A program made the position numbers and the translations under genes. The notes below the pieces were generated by a model. That model had not been told where the DNA came from, ran no database searches, and was given only the letters and a program-made list of their open reading frames with translations. Positions 1 through 6,707 of a DNA stretch of 64,000 nucleotides are shown here, in pieces (positions within the stretch are counted from its first letter, which is position 1; each line of letters starts with the position of its first letter). Origin of the DNA: Sphingomonas sp. Lineage in GTDB: Bacteria; Pseudomonadota; Alphaproteobacteria; Sphingomonadales; Sphingomonadaceae. The stretch covers positions 1 to 64,000 of the forward strand of contig JAFOMG010000023.1 of NCBI GenBank assembly GCA_017418975.1, written 5' to 3'.

Positions 1-158
1 ACGATAGTTTAGGCCAGGGAGGAAATTTCGCCGCGCCCGGCCGGTTTTCCGGCAATCCCGATCCGGGCCGCGGAACCATCGCCTGCTCGGATCGATTGCC
101 GCACCATGAGGACAGCACGGTTCCGCCAGCTTCCGTCCCCCGCGCCGGAGCCGGCCGG

Positions 159-407
159 GTGAAGCGCCTGGTCGCCTTCGATCTCGACGGCACGCTCGCC
201 GAGAGCAAGCAGGCGCTCACGCGCGACATGGCCGATATGCTGGCACGGCTGCTCGCGGTCGCCGACGCCGCCGTGATCTCGGGCGGCGACTGGCCGCAGT
301 TCCGAAAGCAGGTGGCGGAGCAATTGCCCGCCGGCACCCGGCGGGAAAGCCTGTGGCTGATGCCGACGACTGCAGCGGCTTATGGAAAAGTGCTGGATGC
401 CCCGTGA
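159..407 (+). pseudogene. Truncated HAD-IIB family phosphatase (N-terminal fragment)
   Basis: The frame starts at a GTG preceded by a GGAG-like stretch; an in-frame ATG at 96 is also possible. It encodes an N-terminus with the HAD motif I nucleophile segment AFDLDGTLAES and the motif II-like stretch VISGGDW. These are hallmarks of the phosphomannomutase-like HAD-IIB phosphatases of sphingomonads, which normally run to about 240-250 residues. Here the match ends near LMPTT (about position 371). After 22 further bases the frame enters the 3' end of the tRNA-Gln gene and stops inside it, giving only 82 residues. Cap domain and motifs III/IV are missing, so it should be inactive. It reads as a gene remnant created by a rearrangement at the tRNA 3' end. 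The family call rests on recognised motifs; the rearrangement is inferred. Confidence 0.6.
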
Positions 408-467
408 GGATTCGAACCTCAATTAACGGAGTCAGAGTCCGTGGTCTTACCTTTAGACGACGGGGCA
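394..467 (-). tRNA. tRNA-Gln (anticodon CUG)
   Basis: Read on the minus strand, the gene begins TGCCCCG and ends CGGGGCA, a discriminator T, and an encoded CCA at 394-396, giving a 7-bp acceptor stem. The anticodon arm is ACGGA-CTCTGAC-TCCGT, so the anticodon is CTG (CUG), decoding CAG glutamine. The T arm carries the usual GGTTCGAATCC. The weak U1-A72 pair is typical of tRNA-Gln. The 3' end abuts the truncated HAD gene, the usual target position of tRNA-directed integrases, though no integrase gene lies in view. Confidence 0.95.
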
Positions 468-625
468 TCACGCGGCATCACGGCCGGCAGGCGGGGCGCA
501 ATAGGGCGGCTGCGCGGCGCTGTCAACGGGCCCCGCCTTGCCCCCGCCTCCGGTCTCCGCTAGCCTCGCGTTCAAGCACCGGCGGCGAAAAGCCGTGACG
601 GAACAGAACATAAGCGAGTGATACG

Positions 626-1678
626 ATGGGGGATGGCACCGCCAATATGCCCCGCGGCCGTGGCTCCGGAAAAATCCGGAGAGCTCCGCCGCCCGTGGAG
701 CGGCCGATGCGCGGCCGGCCGGGCGACGCGCGCCACTATGCGGCACTGGACCTCGGCACCAACAATTGCCGCCTGCTGATCGCGCGCCCCCAGGGTTCGG
801 GCTTCGCGGTGGTCGATGCCTTCTCGCGCATCGTCCGGCTGGGCGAGGGCCTGGCCACCAGCGGCCGGCTCTCCGACGCGGCGATCGAGCGCACCATCGC
901 GGCCCTGCGGATCTGCGCCGAGAAGCTGAAGCGCCGGCACGTGATCCTCGCCCGCTCGGTGGCGACCGAGGCATGCCGCCAGGCCGCGAACGGCGCCGAG
1001 TTCATCGAGCGCGTCTATCGCGAGACGGGCATCGCGCTCGACATCATCACCGCCGAGGAAGAGGCGCGGCTCGCCGTGCTGGGCTGCCATGCGCTGCTCG
1101 AGCCCGGCGACGGCCCCGCGCTGGTGTTCGACATCGGCGGCGGCTCGACCGAGCTGGTGCTGGTCGATTCGCGCGGCGAAGTGCCCCGCATCCTCGACTG
1201 GCACAGCGCGCGCTGGGGCGTGGTCTCGCTCACCGAGGCCTCGGGCGCCGCCGGGACCGCGGAGGAGCGCGCGGCGCTCTATGCGAGCATGCGCGCCCGG
1301 GTGGCCGAGAGCTTCGCGCCCTTCGCCCAGCGCCTGCGCACGCCGCGCGGCACGCGGCGCCTGCTCGGCACCTCGGGCACGGTCACCACGCTCGCCAGCG
1401 TGCATCTGGGCCTCGTCGCCTATGACCGTTCGGTGGTCGACGGGCTGATCGTTCCCGCCCCGGCGATGCGCGAGGTGAGCCAGCGGATTGCCGGGATGAG
1501 CATGGCCGAGCGCAGCCAGGTGCCGTGCATCGGCGCGGAGCGGGCCGATCTCGTCGTCGCCGGCTGCGCTATCCTCGAGACGATTCTCGATCTATGGCCG
1601 GCCGAACGGCTGGGCATCGCCGATCGCGGCATCCGCGAGGGCATATTGCGCCGCCTGATCAACGGGAGAATCCTGTGA
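626..1678 (+). CDS. ppx: Ppx/GppA family exopolyphosphatase / pppGpp phosphohydrolase
   Basis: This is a 350-residue member of the Ppx/GppA family of the sugar-kinase/Hsp70 actin-like superfamily, which hydrolyses polyphosphate or pppGpp in the cytoplasm. Visible motifs are the phosphate-1 loop ALDLGTNNCRLLIA (from about residue 40), ITAEEEARL (about 141) and the phosphate-2 loop FDIGGGSTELVLV (about 168), followed by a GTSGT stretch. At 350 residues it is the short form, lacking the C-terminal HD domain of E. coli Ppx. The first roughly 35 residues are arginine- and proline-rich, so the true start may be the ATG at 626 or slightly downstream. It lies 160 bp upstream of rlmE, with a strong hairpin between them. 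Ppx and GppA activity cannot be told apart by sequence. Confidence 0.9.
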   Translation: MGDGTANMPRGRGSGKIRRAPPPVERPMRGRPGDARHYAALDLGTNNCRLLIARPQGSGFAVVDAFSRIVRLGEGLATSGRLSDAAIERTIAALRICAEKLKRRHVILARSVATEACRQAANGAEFIERVYRETGIALDIITAEEEARLAVLGCHALLEPGDGPALVFDIGGGSTELVLVDSRGEVPRILDWHSARWGVVSLTEASGAAGTAEERAALYASMRARVAESFAPFAQRLRTPRGTRRLLGTSGTVTTLASVHLGLVAYDRSVVDGLIVPAPAMREVSQRIAGMSMAERSQVPCIGAERADLVVAGCAILETILDLWPAERLGIADRGIREGILRRLINGRIL

Positions 1679-1753
1679 CCTTGTCCGTTGACGGTGCCGC
1701 CCTCCGCAGCCTTTCCAACGATGCTGCGCATCGCCGGAACCTTGGGCTGCTTC

Positions 1754-1817
1754 GCCCGCTCCCCCACCCGGCCACCCATATGATACTGCCGTTGGGTGGC
1801 CGGGTGGGGGAGCGGGC
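1754..1817. repeat. Perfect 25-bp inverted repeat (hairpin) upstream of rlmE
   Basis: Bases 1754-1778 (gcccgctcccccacccggcc plus accca) are exactly complementary to 1793-1817, with a 14-nt loop (1779-1792). No T tract follows, so it is not a canonical intrinsic terminator. The right arm ends 21 bp before the rlmE ATG. It could be a REP-like element, an RNA stabiliser of the upstream ppx message, or an element that modulates rlmE translation. Confidence 0.85.
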
Positions 1818-1838
1818 CGGCACAGCAGGAATGAAGAT

Positions 1839-2525
1839 ATGAGCAGAGGCGGCGGACGCGGCCATACCCGCGTGCTGACGGCGCGAAAGCGCACCGCGCA
1901 GTCGACGCGCTGGCTCGAGCGCCAGCTCAACGATCCGTACGTCAAGCGCGCCAAGGCCGAGGGCTATCGCAGCCGCGCGGCCTATAAGCTGATCGAGCTC
2001 GACGAGAAGTTCGGCTTTCTCAAGGGCAAGAAGCGCGTGGTCGATCTCGGCATCGCGCCGGGCGGCTGGACCCAGGTGGTCCGCCGCCGGCTGCCCAAGG
2101 CGCCGGTGGTCGGCATCGACCTGCTGCCGGTCGACCCGATCGATGGCGCGGTGATCCTGCAGATGGACTTCATGGACGATGCCGCGCCCGACCGGCTGAT
2201 CGCGGAGCTGGGCGGCGCGCCCGATCTGATCGTGTCGGACATGGCGGCCAACACCGTCGGCCATCCGCAGACCGATGCGCTGCGCACCATGGGCCTGGTC
2301 GAGACCGCGCTCGACTTCGCGATCCAGGTGCTCGAGCCGGGCGGCGATTTCGTCGCCAAGGTGTTCGCCGGCGGCGCGGATTCGACGCTGGTGGCGGAAA
2401 TGAAGCGCAACTTCGCCACGGTGAAGCACGCCAAGCCGCCGTCGAGCCGCAAGGGCTCGGTGGAATGGTTCGTGGTGGCGCAGGGTTTCAAGGGGCGGGC
2501 GAAGGCGGAATCGGGCGAAGCGTGA
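1839..2525 (+). CDS. rlmE: 23S rRNA (uridine2552-2'-O)-methyltransferase RlmE (FtsJ/RrmJ)
   Basis: This 228-residue cytoplasmic SAM-dependent enzyme 2'-O-methylates U2552 in the A-loop of 23S rRNA, a late 50S assembly step. The SAM-binding motif is DLGIAPGGWTQVV (about residue 69). The catalytic K-D-K-E tetrad of the RrmJ family is visible: K in AAYKLIELD (about 50), D in VSDMAANT (about 134), K in FVAKVF (about 174) and E in SVEWFVVAQ (about 209). The N-terminus RTAQSTRWLERQLNDPYV is characteristic. The ATG at 1839 follows AGGAATGAAGAT. It is preceded by ppx/gppA in the same direction. Confidence 0.95.
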   Translation: MSRGGGRGHTRVLTARKRTAQSTRWLERQLNDPYVKRAKAEGYRSRAAYKLIELDEKFGFLKGKKRVVDLGIAPGGWTQVVRRRLPKAPVVGIDLLPVDPIDGAVILQMDFMDDAAPDRLIAELGGAPDLIVSDMAANTVGHPQTDALRTMGLVETALDFAIQVLEPGGDFVAKVFAGGADSTLVAEMKRNFATVKHAKPPSSRKGSVEWFVVAQGFKGRAKAESGEA

Positions 2526-2881
2526 CGGTCGCCGCCCGGCTTCGAGGCGCGGGCATGGCGGGGCTTGCCCGATCCCGTCGTCACCCCGGGCTTGTCCGGC
2601 GACTATCCCCTTGAGACAGGGGGCTCCCGATAGCCGTCATCCCCATCCTTTCTCCGTCATCCCCGCGCAGGCGGGGATCCAGGGTAGCGCGGGACGGCGA
2701 TGCCACCTGGCGGGCGCTCTCCGGAGCGCGCAGGGCTTGACTGCGCGCGATCCGCCCCTGGCCCCGGATCCCCGGCCGCGCTGGGATGGCGGGGGCATTT
2801 GTCGCGGCGGAGCAAGTGCCGGGACAAGGTGTTCCCGATAGCCGTCACCCCGGCCTTGCGCCGGGAGCGGGGCGCGCGCGT
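2526..2881. repeat. Gene-free stretch with dispersed palindromic repeats
   Basis: No convincing gene lies here. It holds a composite repeat: left half 2655-2696 (cgtcatccccgcgcaggcgg onward, ending gcgggacg), a spacer with the palindrome gcgctctccggagcgcgc near 2715, and a decayed inverted right half 2756-2792. A second partial unit lies at 2842-2876 (cgtcaccccggccttgcgcc). The phrase cccgatagccgtca occurs twice, near 2627 and 2834. The same family recurs at 5952-6088, 10322-10400 and 45677-45704. Confidence 0.75.
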
Positions 2882-3028
2882 GGCGCTGTGCAATTCTTCA
2901 TCAAGGGTAAGGATGTCGTCGTTAATACTCCAAAGGGAGAATTCGTGACTATCCTTAAGAACGGAATTAACAGCAAGAGCGTGCAAAATGCTCTTGAGGC
3001 ATCCAAGCGTAGCTGGTGGCCGTTCTAG
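2786..3028 (+). pseudogene. Polymorphic-toxin-like C-terminal fragment fused to repeat-derived sequence
   Basis: The frame encodes 80 residues. The first 32 or so are translated palindromic-repeat DNA rich in G, A, P and R. From about base 2882 the base composition turns abruptly AT-rich and the protein reads FFIKGKDVVVNTPKGEFVTI, then a lysine/asparagine-rich helix ending RSWWPF. This resembles the extreme C-terminus of secreted polymorphic (CdiA/RHS-type) toxins. That comparison is from pattern memory, not a search. No toxin carrier, secretion or pre-toxin region is present, so it is probably the 3' stump of a transferred toxin gene. The stop at 3028 lies 24 bp before the next small AT-rich gene, which takes the position of an immunity gene. 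Confidence 0.4.
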
Positions 3029-3052
3029 CATTGGGAGGTTATCGAAATAGAT

Positions 3053-3454
3053 ATGGATGATATTCTAAAGAGCGACGTTGTTATGTCCTTACTAAAGGGT
3101 GGTTTAATATCCGATGCAAGGGCATTAATTCATGTATTTGAGCGTCACGAATCCTTAATTGCTATTGAAATTGTTATAGGCGAGTTTTCTTACGATTTCC
3201 GGTGCTCTGAAAACGGTCGCGGCGTATCCGTGTCGAGGCGGCAAGAGGTTTCATTCAATAGTATTGATATGGAGGAATTTGGCGCGGCTATATATAAGAA
3301 AAAATGGGAGGGATTTGATTTCAATTCGATATGCAGCCGAGGGATTATTGAAATTATATTTGATAGTGAGGACAATATATCGTTGAATCTGGTCGAGGGG
3401 AGTGTTTCGATCAGAAATATCGACGACAATCTGTTCATTGGTATCGAGGGGTAG
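3053..3454 (+). CDS. Hypothetical protein, candidate immunity protein of the upstream toxin remnant
   Basis: This 133-residue protein has no recognised family. It is acidic and rich in I, E, D and S, with alternating hydrophobic strands (LIAIEIVIGEFSYDF; GIIEIIFDSEDNISLNL), no signal peptide and no membrane segment. It would therefore be a small cytosolic alpha/beta or all-beta protein, as many immunity proteins are. The ATG is preceded by GGGAGG about 16 bp upstream. Codon use is strongly AT-biased (ATA and AAA common), unlike every neighbour, pointing to horizontal acquisition. Position right behind a toxin-like C-terminus is the main reason to suspect immunity; the function is inferred and could be wrong. 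Confidence 0.5.
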   Translation: MDDILKSDVVMSLLKGGLISDARALIHVFERHESLIAIEIVIGEFSYDFRCSENGRGVSVSRRQEVSFNSIDMEEFGAAIYKKKWEGFDFNSICSRGIIEIIFDSEDNISLNLVEGSVSIRNIDDNLFIGIEG

Positions 3455-4067
3455 TCGCGTATTTTCGGTGGGCGTGGCTTCGGGTTAGCGGCTATGCGAT
3501 TGAGGACTGTACCGTCGGCCTAATTGGGCGGATGGATATCGCGGCATGATAATATTCCGAAGTTATCATCTTCTGGAAGCGTGACTAGCGGTTCGTACTA
3601 GAAGCGGCTCGGCAGCTCGCGACCAATTCGGTCATATAGGACGCCCCTGATCGAAAATTTATCCGCGCAACCCCTATTGTCCATAACGTTGCAAATGGCA
3701 GGTTCCGATTAGCTATCGCCGGCTGACAAGCCTTGGTTCGATCGGAATGCGTCCGCGGTTGCTGGAGTAGCCGGCGCCTCGGTACCGGGGGCAATCACTC
3801 CAAGGGGCTATAGATTGACGTGTTTTAGGCAGGTCCCACGGTTCAGTAAGGCCAGCAACTCGACTTTGTCAGGCGTTATCTATCCTCTCGCGTGACCGGC
3901 TCGATGAAGCCATTGCCCCCGACGCGGGATCCCGCTGCTTCCTGCGCGGGCGAGATCGCGGGACCCCGGCTCAGGGCCGGGGTGACGAGGGAAGAATATG
4001 AGTCCCCAACCCGGATCGCGTCTCGATCACCAGGCGGGAATGCGGTCGGAACCCCGATCCGATCGCC
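3455..4067. other. Gene-free accessory stretch with a palindromic repeat
   Basis: Over about 600 bp I see no credible coding region on either strand. Bases 3455-3890 have intermediate GC and look like decayed foreign DNA. They include a small dyad (atgataa 3546-3552, ttatcat 3563-3569). Bases 3931-3992 carry a variant repeat (gggaccccggctcagggccg, then gggtgacg) related to the unit at 36514-36597. The end of the stretch leads into the rpoZ terminator. Confidence 0.6.
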
Positions 4068-4098
4068 AAAGCAAAAGGGCCGGAGTTGCCCCCGGCCC
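4068..4098 (-). terminator. Intrinsic terminator downstream of rpoZ
   Basis: On the minus strand, GGGCCGG (4098-4092) pairs with CCGGCCC (4083-4077) around an 8-nt loop and is followed by TTTTGCTTT. It lies 27 bp past the rpoZ stop codon. Confidence 0.75.
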
Positions 4099-4124
4099 CT
4101 TGCGAAGTTCAGCGGATCGCCGGC

Positions 4125-4469
4125 TCAGCCGTCGTAGTCGCCGCCCAGATTCTGGTTGCGCGGCGGGGCGGCGGCGGTGAGGCGCAGCGCCTCGGCCGAA
4201 GCCGCGATCGAGCCGACCTCGTCCGGCGCTTCCTCGTCGTCGATCTGCACCCGCTGCAGGCTCGAGACCACCGCCTCCTCCAGGTGAGTCGGGCGAATCG
4301 TCTCTTCCGCGATCTCGCGCAGCGCGACGACCGGGTTCTTGTCGCGGTCGCGATCGATGGTCAGATCGGCGCCGCCGGAGATCTGGCGGGCGCGCTGCGC
4401 CGCGAACAGCACGAGATCGAAACGGTTGGGAACCTTGTCGACGCAATCTTCGACAGTGACGCGCGCCAT
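4125..4469 (-). CDS. rpoZ: DNA-directed RNA polymerase omega subunit
   Basis: This 114-residue protein is the small omega subunit that helps fold and assemble beta' in RNA polymerase. The N-terminus MARVTVEDCVDKVPNRFDLV and the following AAQRARQI and DKNPVVALREIAE blocks are diagnostic of RpoZ. The C-terminal 40 residues are a family-typical acidic, then alanine-rich, variable tail. In many bacteria spoT/rel follows rpoZ, but here a terminator and the accessory stretch follow. The PLD-family gene is divergent upstream. Confidence 0.97.
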   Translation of the reverse strand: MARVTVEDCVDKVPNRFDLVLFAAQRARQISGGADLTIDRDRDKNPVVALREIAEETIRPTHLEEAVVSSLQRVQIDDEEAPDEVGSIAASAEALRLTAAAPPRNQNLGGDYDG

Positions 4470-4656
4470 CTACGCTTCCTTGAAAAACGGAGTGTCCGGG
4501 AAAGGCGGCGACTTAGGGTCCGGCTGTGGAAAAGTCAAGAAAATGGACCCGGCGCCCGCGCGGCGAACCGAATCGCGCGTGGCGCGTTGGGAACGCCATC
4601 GCAACGATGTCCGCGGAGTCCCCTTGGAAGCGCTCGCCCCTCTTGCCCCCGTGCCG

Positions 4657-5847
4657 ATGGTCCCGCATCACCCGGCGATGCGCTTCACCCAGCCGAGCTA
4701 CACCGTCGACGGCAACCGGCTGACGCTGCTGCCCGACGGGCCCGAGCGGCTGGAGGCGCTGCTCGACCTGATGCGCCGCGCCGAGCGGACGCTCCGGGTA
4801 CTCTATTATATCTATGTCGACGATGCGGCCGGCGCGGCGGTGCGCCAGGCGCTGCTCGACGCGGCGGCGCGCGGCGTGAAGGTCAGCCTGATCGTCGACG
4901 GGCTCGGCAGCGAGCACGCCCAGAGCCATGGCTTCTTCGATCCGCTCCATGCCGCCGGAGTCGATGTCTGCCGCTTCGTGCCGCGCTGGGGGCGGCGCTA
5001 CCTGCTCCGGAACCACCAGAAGCTCGCGCTCGCCGACGAGGCGCGCGTGATCGTCGGCGGGTTCAACATCGAGGACAGTTATTTCGGCACGATCGAGCAG
5101 GCCGCCTGGCGCGACCTGGGGCTGCTGATCGAGGGGCCGGCGGCGGGCCGCCTGGTCGGCTATTATGATGCGCTGTCGAACTGGGCCCGGCGGCCGCGCG
5201 GCAGCCTGCGCAGGCTGGCGAAGACGCTGCGCGCCTGGAGCGAGCCCGAAGGCGCCACCCGCTGGCTGCTCGGCGGGCCGATGCGGCGGCTCTCGCCCTG
5301 GGCGCGCGAAGTGAAGCGCGACATGGAGCGGGCGCAGTCGATCGACATCATGGCCGCCTATTTCGCGCCCAATCCGGCGATGCTTCGCCGGCTGGATCGC
5401 GCCGGCCTGCGCGGGCGGGTGCGGCTGATCCTGCCGTCCAGGCTCGATCATGGCGCCGCGATCTGGGCGGCGCGCTTCACTTATGCCGGGCTGCTCCGCA
5501 AGCGGGTGCAGATCTACGAATATCAGCCGACCAAGCTGCACGCGAAGCTGTTCCTGCTCGACGATGTGGTGAACATCGGCTCGGCGAATTTCGACATCCG
5601 CTCGATGTTCCTCAATCTCGAGCTGATGTTCCGCGTCGAGGATCCCGCCTTCGCCGCCTATGTCCGGGCCTTTGTCGATGGCGAGGTGGCCTGTTCGGAG
5701 CGGATCACGCCCGAGCTCTACCGGGCGCGCACCGGCCCCTGGACCCGGATCAAGCAGGCGGCGGCCTATTTCGTGATGGCGGTGCTCGACTATAACGTCA
5801 CCCGCCGGCTCAACTTCGGCCCGCGCGGGACGCGGCCTGAGGGTTAG
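4657..5847 (+). CDS. Phospholipase D superfamily protein (cardiolipin synthase-like)
   Basis: This protein of about 396 residues has two HKD motifs: HQKLALAD followed by GGFN (about residue 120), and HAKLFLLD followed by GSANFD (about 301). That arrangement is typical of cardiolipin synthases of the PLD superfamily, which transfer phosphatidyl groups between phosphatidylglycerols. No N-terminal transmembrane pair (as in ClsA) is present, so it resembles the ClsB type. The open frame extends upstream to 4339 but overlaps rpoZ, so I chose the ATG at 4657; 4678 (MRFTQPSYTV) is an equally good start. It is divergent from rpoZ. Substrate specificity is inferred from family. Confidence 0.85.
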   Translation: MVPHHPAMRFTQPSYTVDGNRLTLLPDGPERLEALLDLMRRAERTLRVLYYIYVDDAAGAAVRQALLDAAARGVKVSLIVDGLGSEHAQSHGFFDPLHAAGVDVCRFVPRWGRRYLLRNHQKLALADEARVIVGGFNIEDSYFGTIEQAAWRDLGLLIEGPAAGRLVGYYDALSNWARRPRGSLRRLAKTLRAWSEPEGATRWLLGGPMRRLSPWAREVKRDMERAQSIDIMAAYFAPNPAMLRRLDRAGLRGRVRLILPSRLDHGAAIWAARFTYAGLLRKRVQIYEYQPTKLHAKLFLLDDVVNIGSANFDIRSMFLNLELMFRVEDPAFAAYVRAFVDGEVACSERITPELYRARTGPWTRIKQAAAYFVMAVLDYNVTRRLNFGPRGTRPEG

Positions 5848-6147
5848 GTTGAGGCGGAGAACGGCGAGGCCGTCCTTCGCACCACGCACCCTCGTCCCTG
5901 CCACACGCCACCGTCCTCGCTACGCATCATCATCATCCCGCCACACGCCATCGTCATCCCCGCGCAGGCGGGGATCCAGGGTAGCATGGGACGAAGGAAG
6001 CAATCCCGCATGGGGTTGCCGGAGCCGGAGAAGCGAACCACGCGACCTTTGCTCTTGGCCCTGGATCCCCGCCTGCGCGGGGATGACGGTGGAGAAGCGG
6101 GATGAGGGTGGGGAACAGAGGACGGCGGAGCATATGCGTTCCCGGCT
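5848..6147. repeat. Gene-free gap with composite palindromic repeat (30-bp perfect inverted ends)
   Basis: No gene is seen. Bases 5952-5981 and 6059-6088 are perfect 30-bp inverted copies of the dispersed repeat (core cgtcatccccgcgcaggcgg), separated by 77 bp. This is the best-preserved composite copy in the window and looks like a bipartite REP/BIME or a miniature mobile element. A short direct repeat (gccacacgcca) occurs near 5899 and 5940. The convergent neighbours end at 5847 (PLD) and 6148 (putR), so the hairpin may also act as a bidirectional terminator. Confidence 0.85.
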
Positions 6148-6609
6148 CTAATCCTTGATCGTCTCCATCGCGACATAGGTCGAGGTGCTGGCGACATGGG
6201 GCAGGCTCGATATCTTCTCGCCCAGCACGATGCGGTAGCGGCGGATGTCGGCGGTGCGCACCTTCAGCAGATAGTCGAAATTGCTCGCGAGCATGTGGCA
6301 TTCCTCCACCTCGGGGATGCGCCGCACCGCCGCGTTGAATTCCTGCAGCGCCTTTTCGCGGGTGTCGGCCAGCTTCACTTCGGTGAAGGCGATATGGTCG
6401 AGGCCCAGCCGCGCGGGATCGACGATCGCGCGAAAGCCGCGGATCACGCCGGCATCGGTCAGCCGCTTCAGCCGTACCTGGGCCGGGGTCTTGGACAGCC
6501 CCACCTGCCGGGCCAGCTCGGTCACCGTCATCCGGCCGTCCGCGGCCAGCGCGGCGACGATCTTGCGGTCGAACTCGTCCAATTCGACTGTCGCGGGGGG
6601 CTTCTTCAT
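6148..6609 (-). CDS. putR: Lrp/AsnC family transcriptional regulator, PutR-like
   Basis: This 153-residue regulator has an N-terminal winged helix-turn-helix (DEFDRKIVAALAADGR through VGLSKTPAQVRLKRL, residues about 10-60) and a C-terminal RAM/AsnC effector-binding domain (about 70-150). It is divergently transcribed from putA with 98 bp between start codons. This is the arrangement known for alphaproteobacterial PutR (Agrobacterium, Rhodobacter), an Lrp-type activator of putA that responds to proline. The shared intergenic region therefore probably carries its sites, though I could not define one. The specific name comes from context; membership of the Lrp family is clear. Confidence 0.88.
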   Translation of the reverse strand: MKKPPATVELDEFDRKIVAALAADGRMTVTELARQVGLSKTPAQVRLKRLTDAGVIRGFRAIVDPARLGLDHIAFTEVKLADTREKALQEFNAAVRRIPEVEECHMLASNFDYLLKVRTADIRRYRIVLGEKISSLPHVASTSTYVAMETIKD

Positions 6610-6707
6610 GGATTTCGCCTAGCAGATGGCTGTCAAAATGGCGATTCCGCCTGTGGTTTGCCTCTCAAAAGTCTGATCGACCCGCGCAAGCGGCGTATCA
6701 TGGCGGG

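Noticed and set aside
2611..2841. Small ORF inside the palindromic repeats
   Set aside because: Translates repeat DNA; the start and codons follow the repeat units, with no ribosome-binding site.
3455..3890. Insertion sequence or degraded transposase
   Set aside because: No transposase-like reading frame or terminal inverted repeats could be found; it remains unexplained non-coding DNA.
4339..4656. N-terminal extension of the PLD-family ORF
   Set aside because: It overlaps rpoZ on the opposite strand and lacks protein-like composition; a start at 4657 or 4678 agrees with family length.
5848..6147. Possible CRISPR array from repeated 'cgtcatcccc' units
   Set aside because: There are only two inverted copies with one spacer; CRISPR needs direct repeats with regular spacers. 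No cas genes seen.
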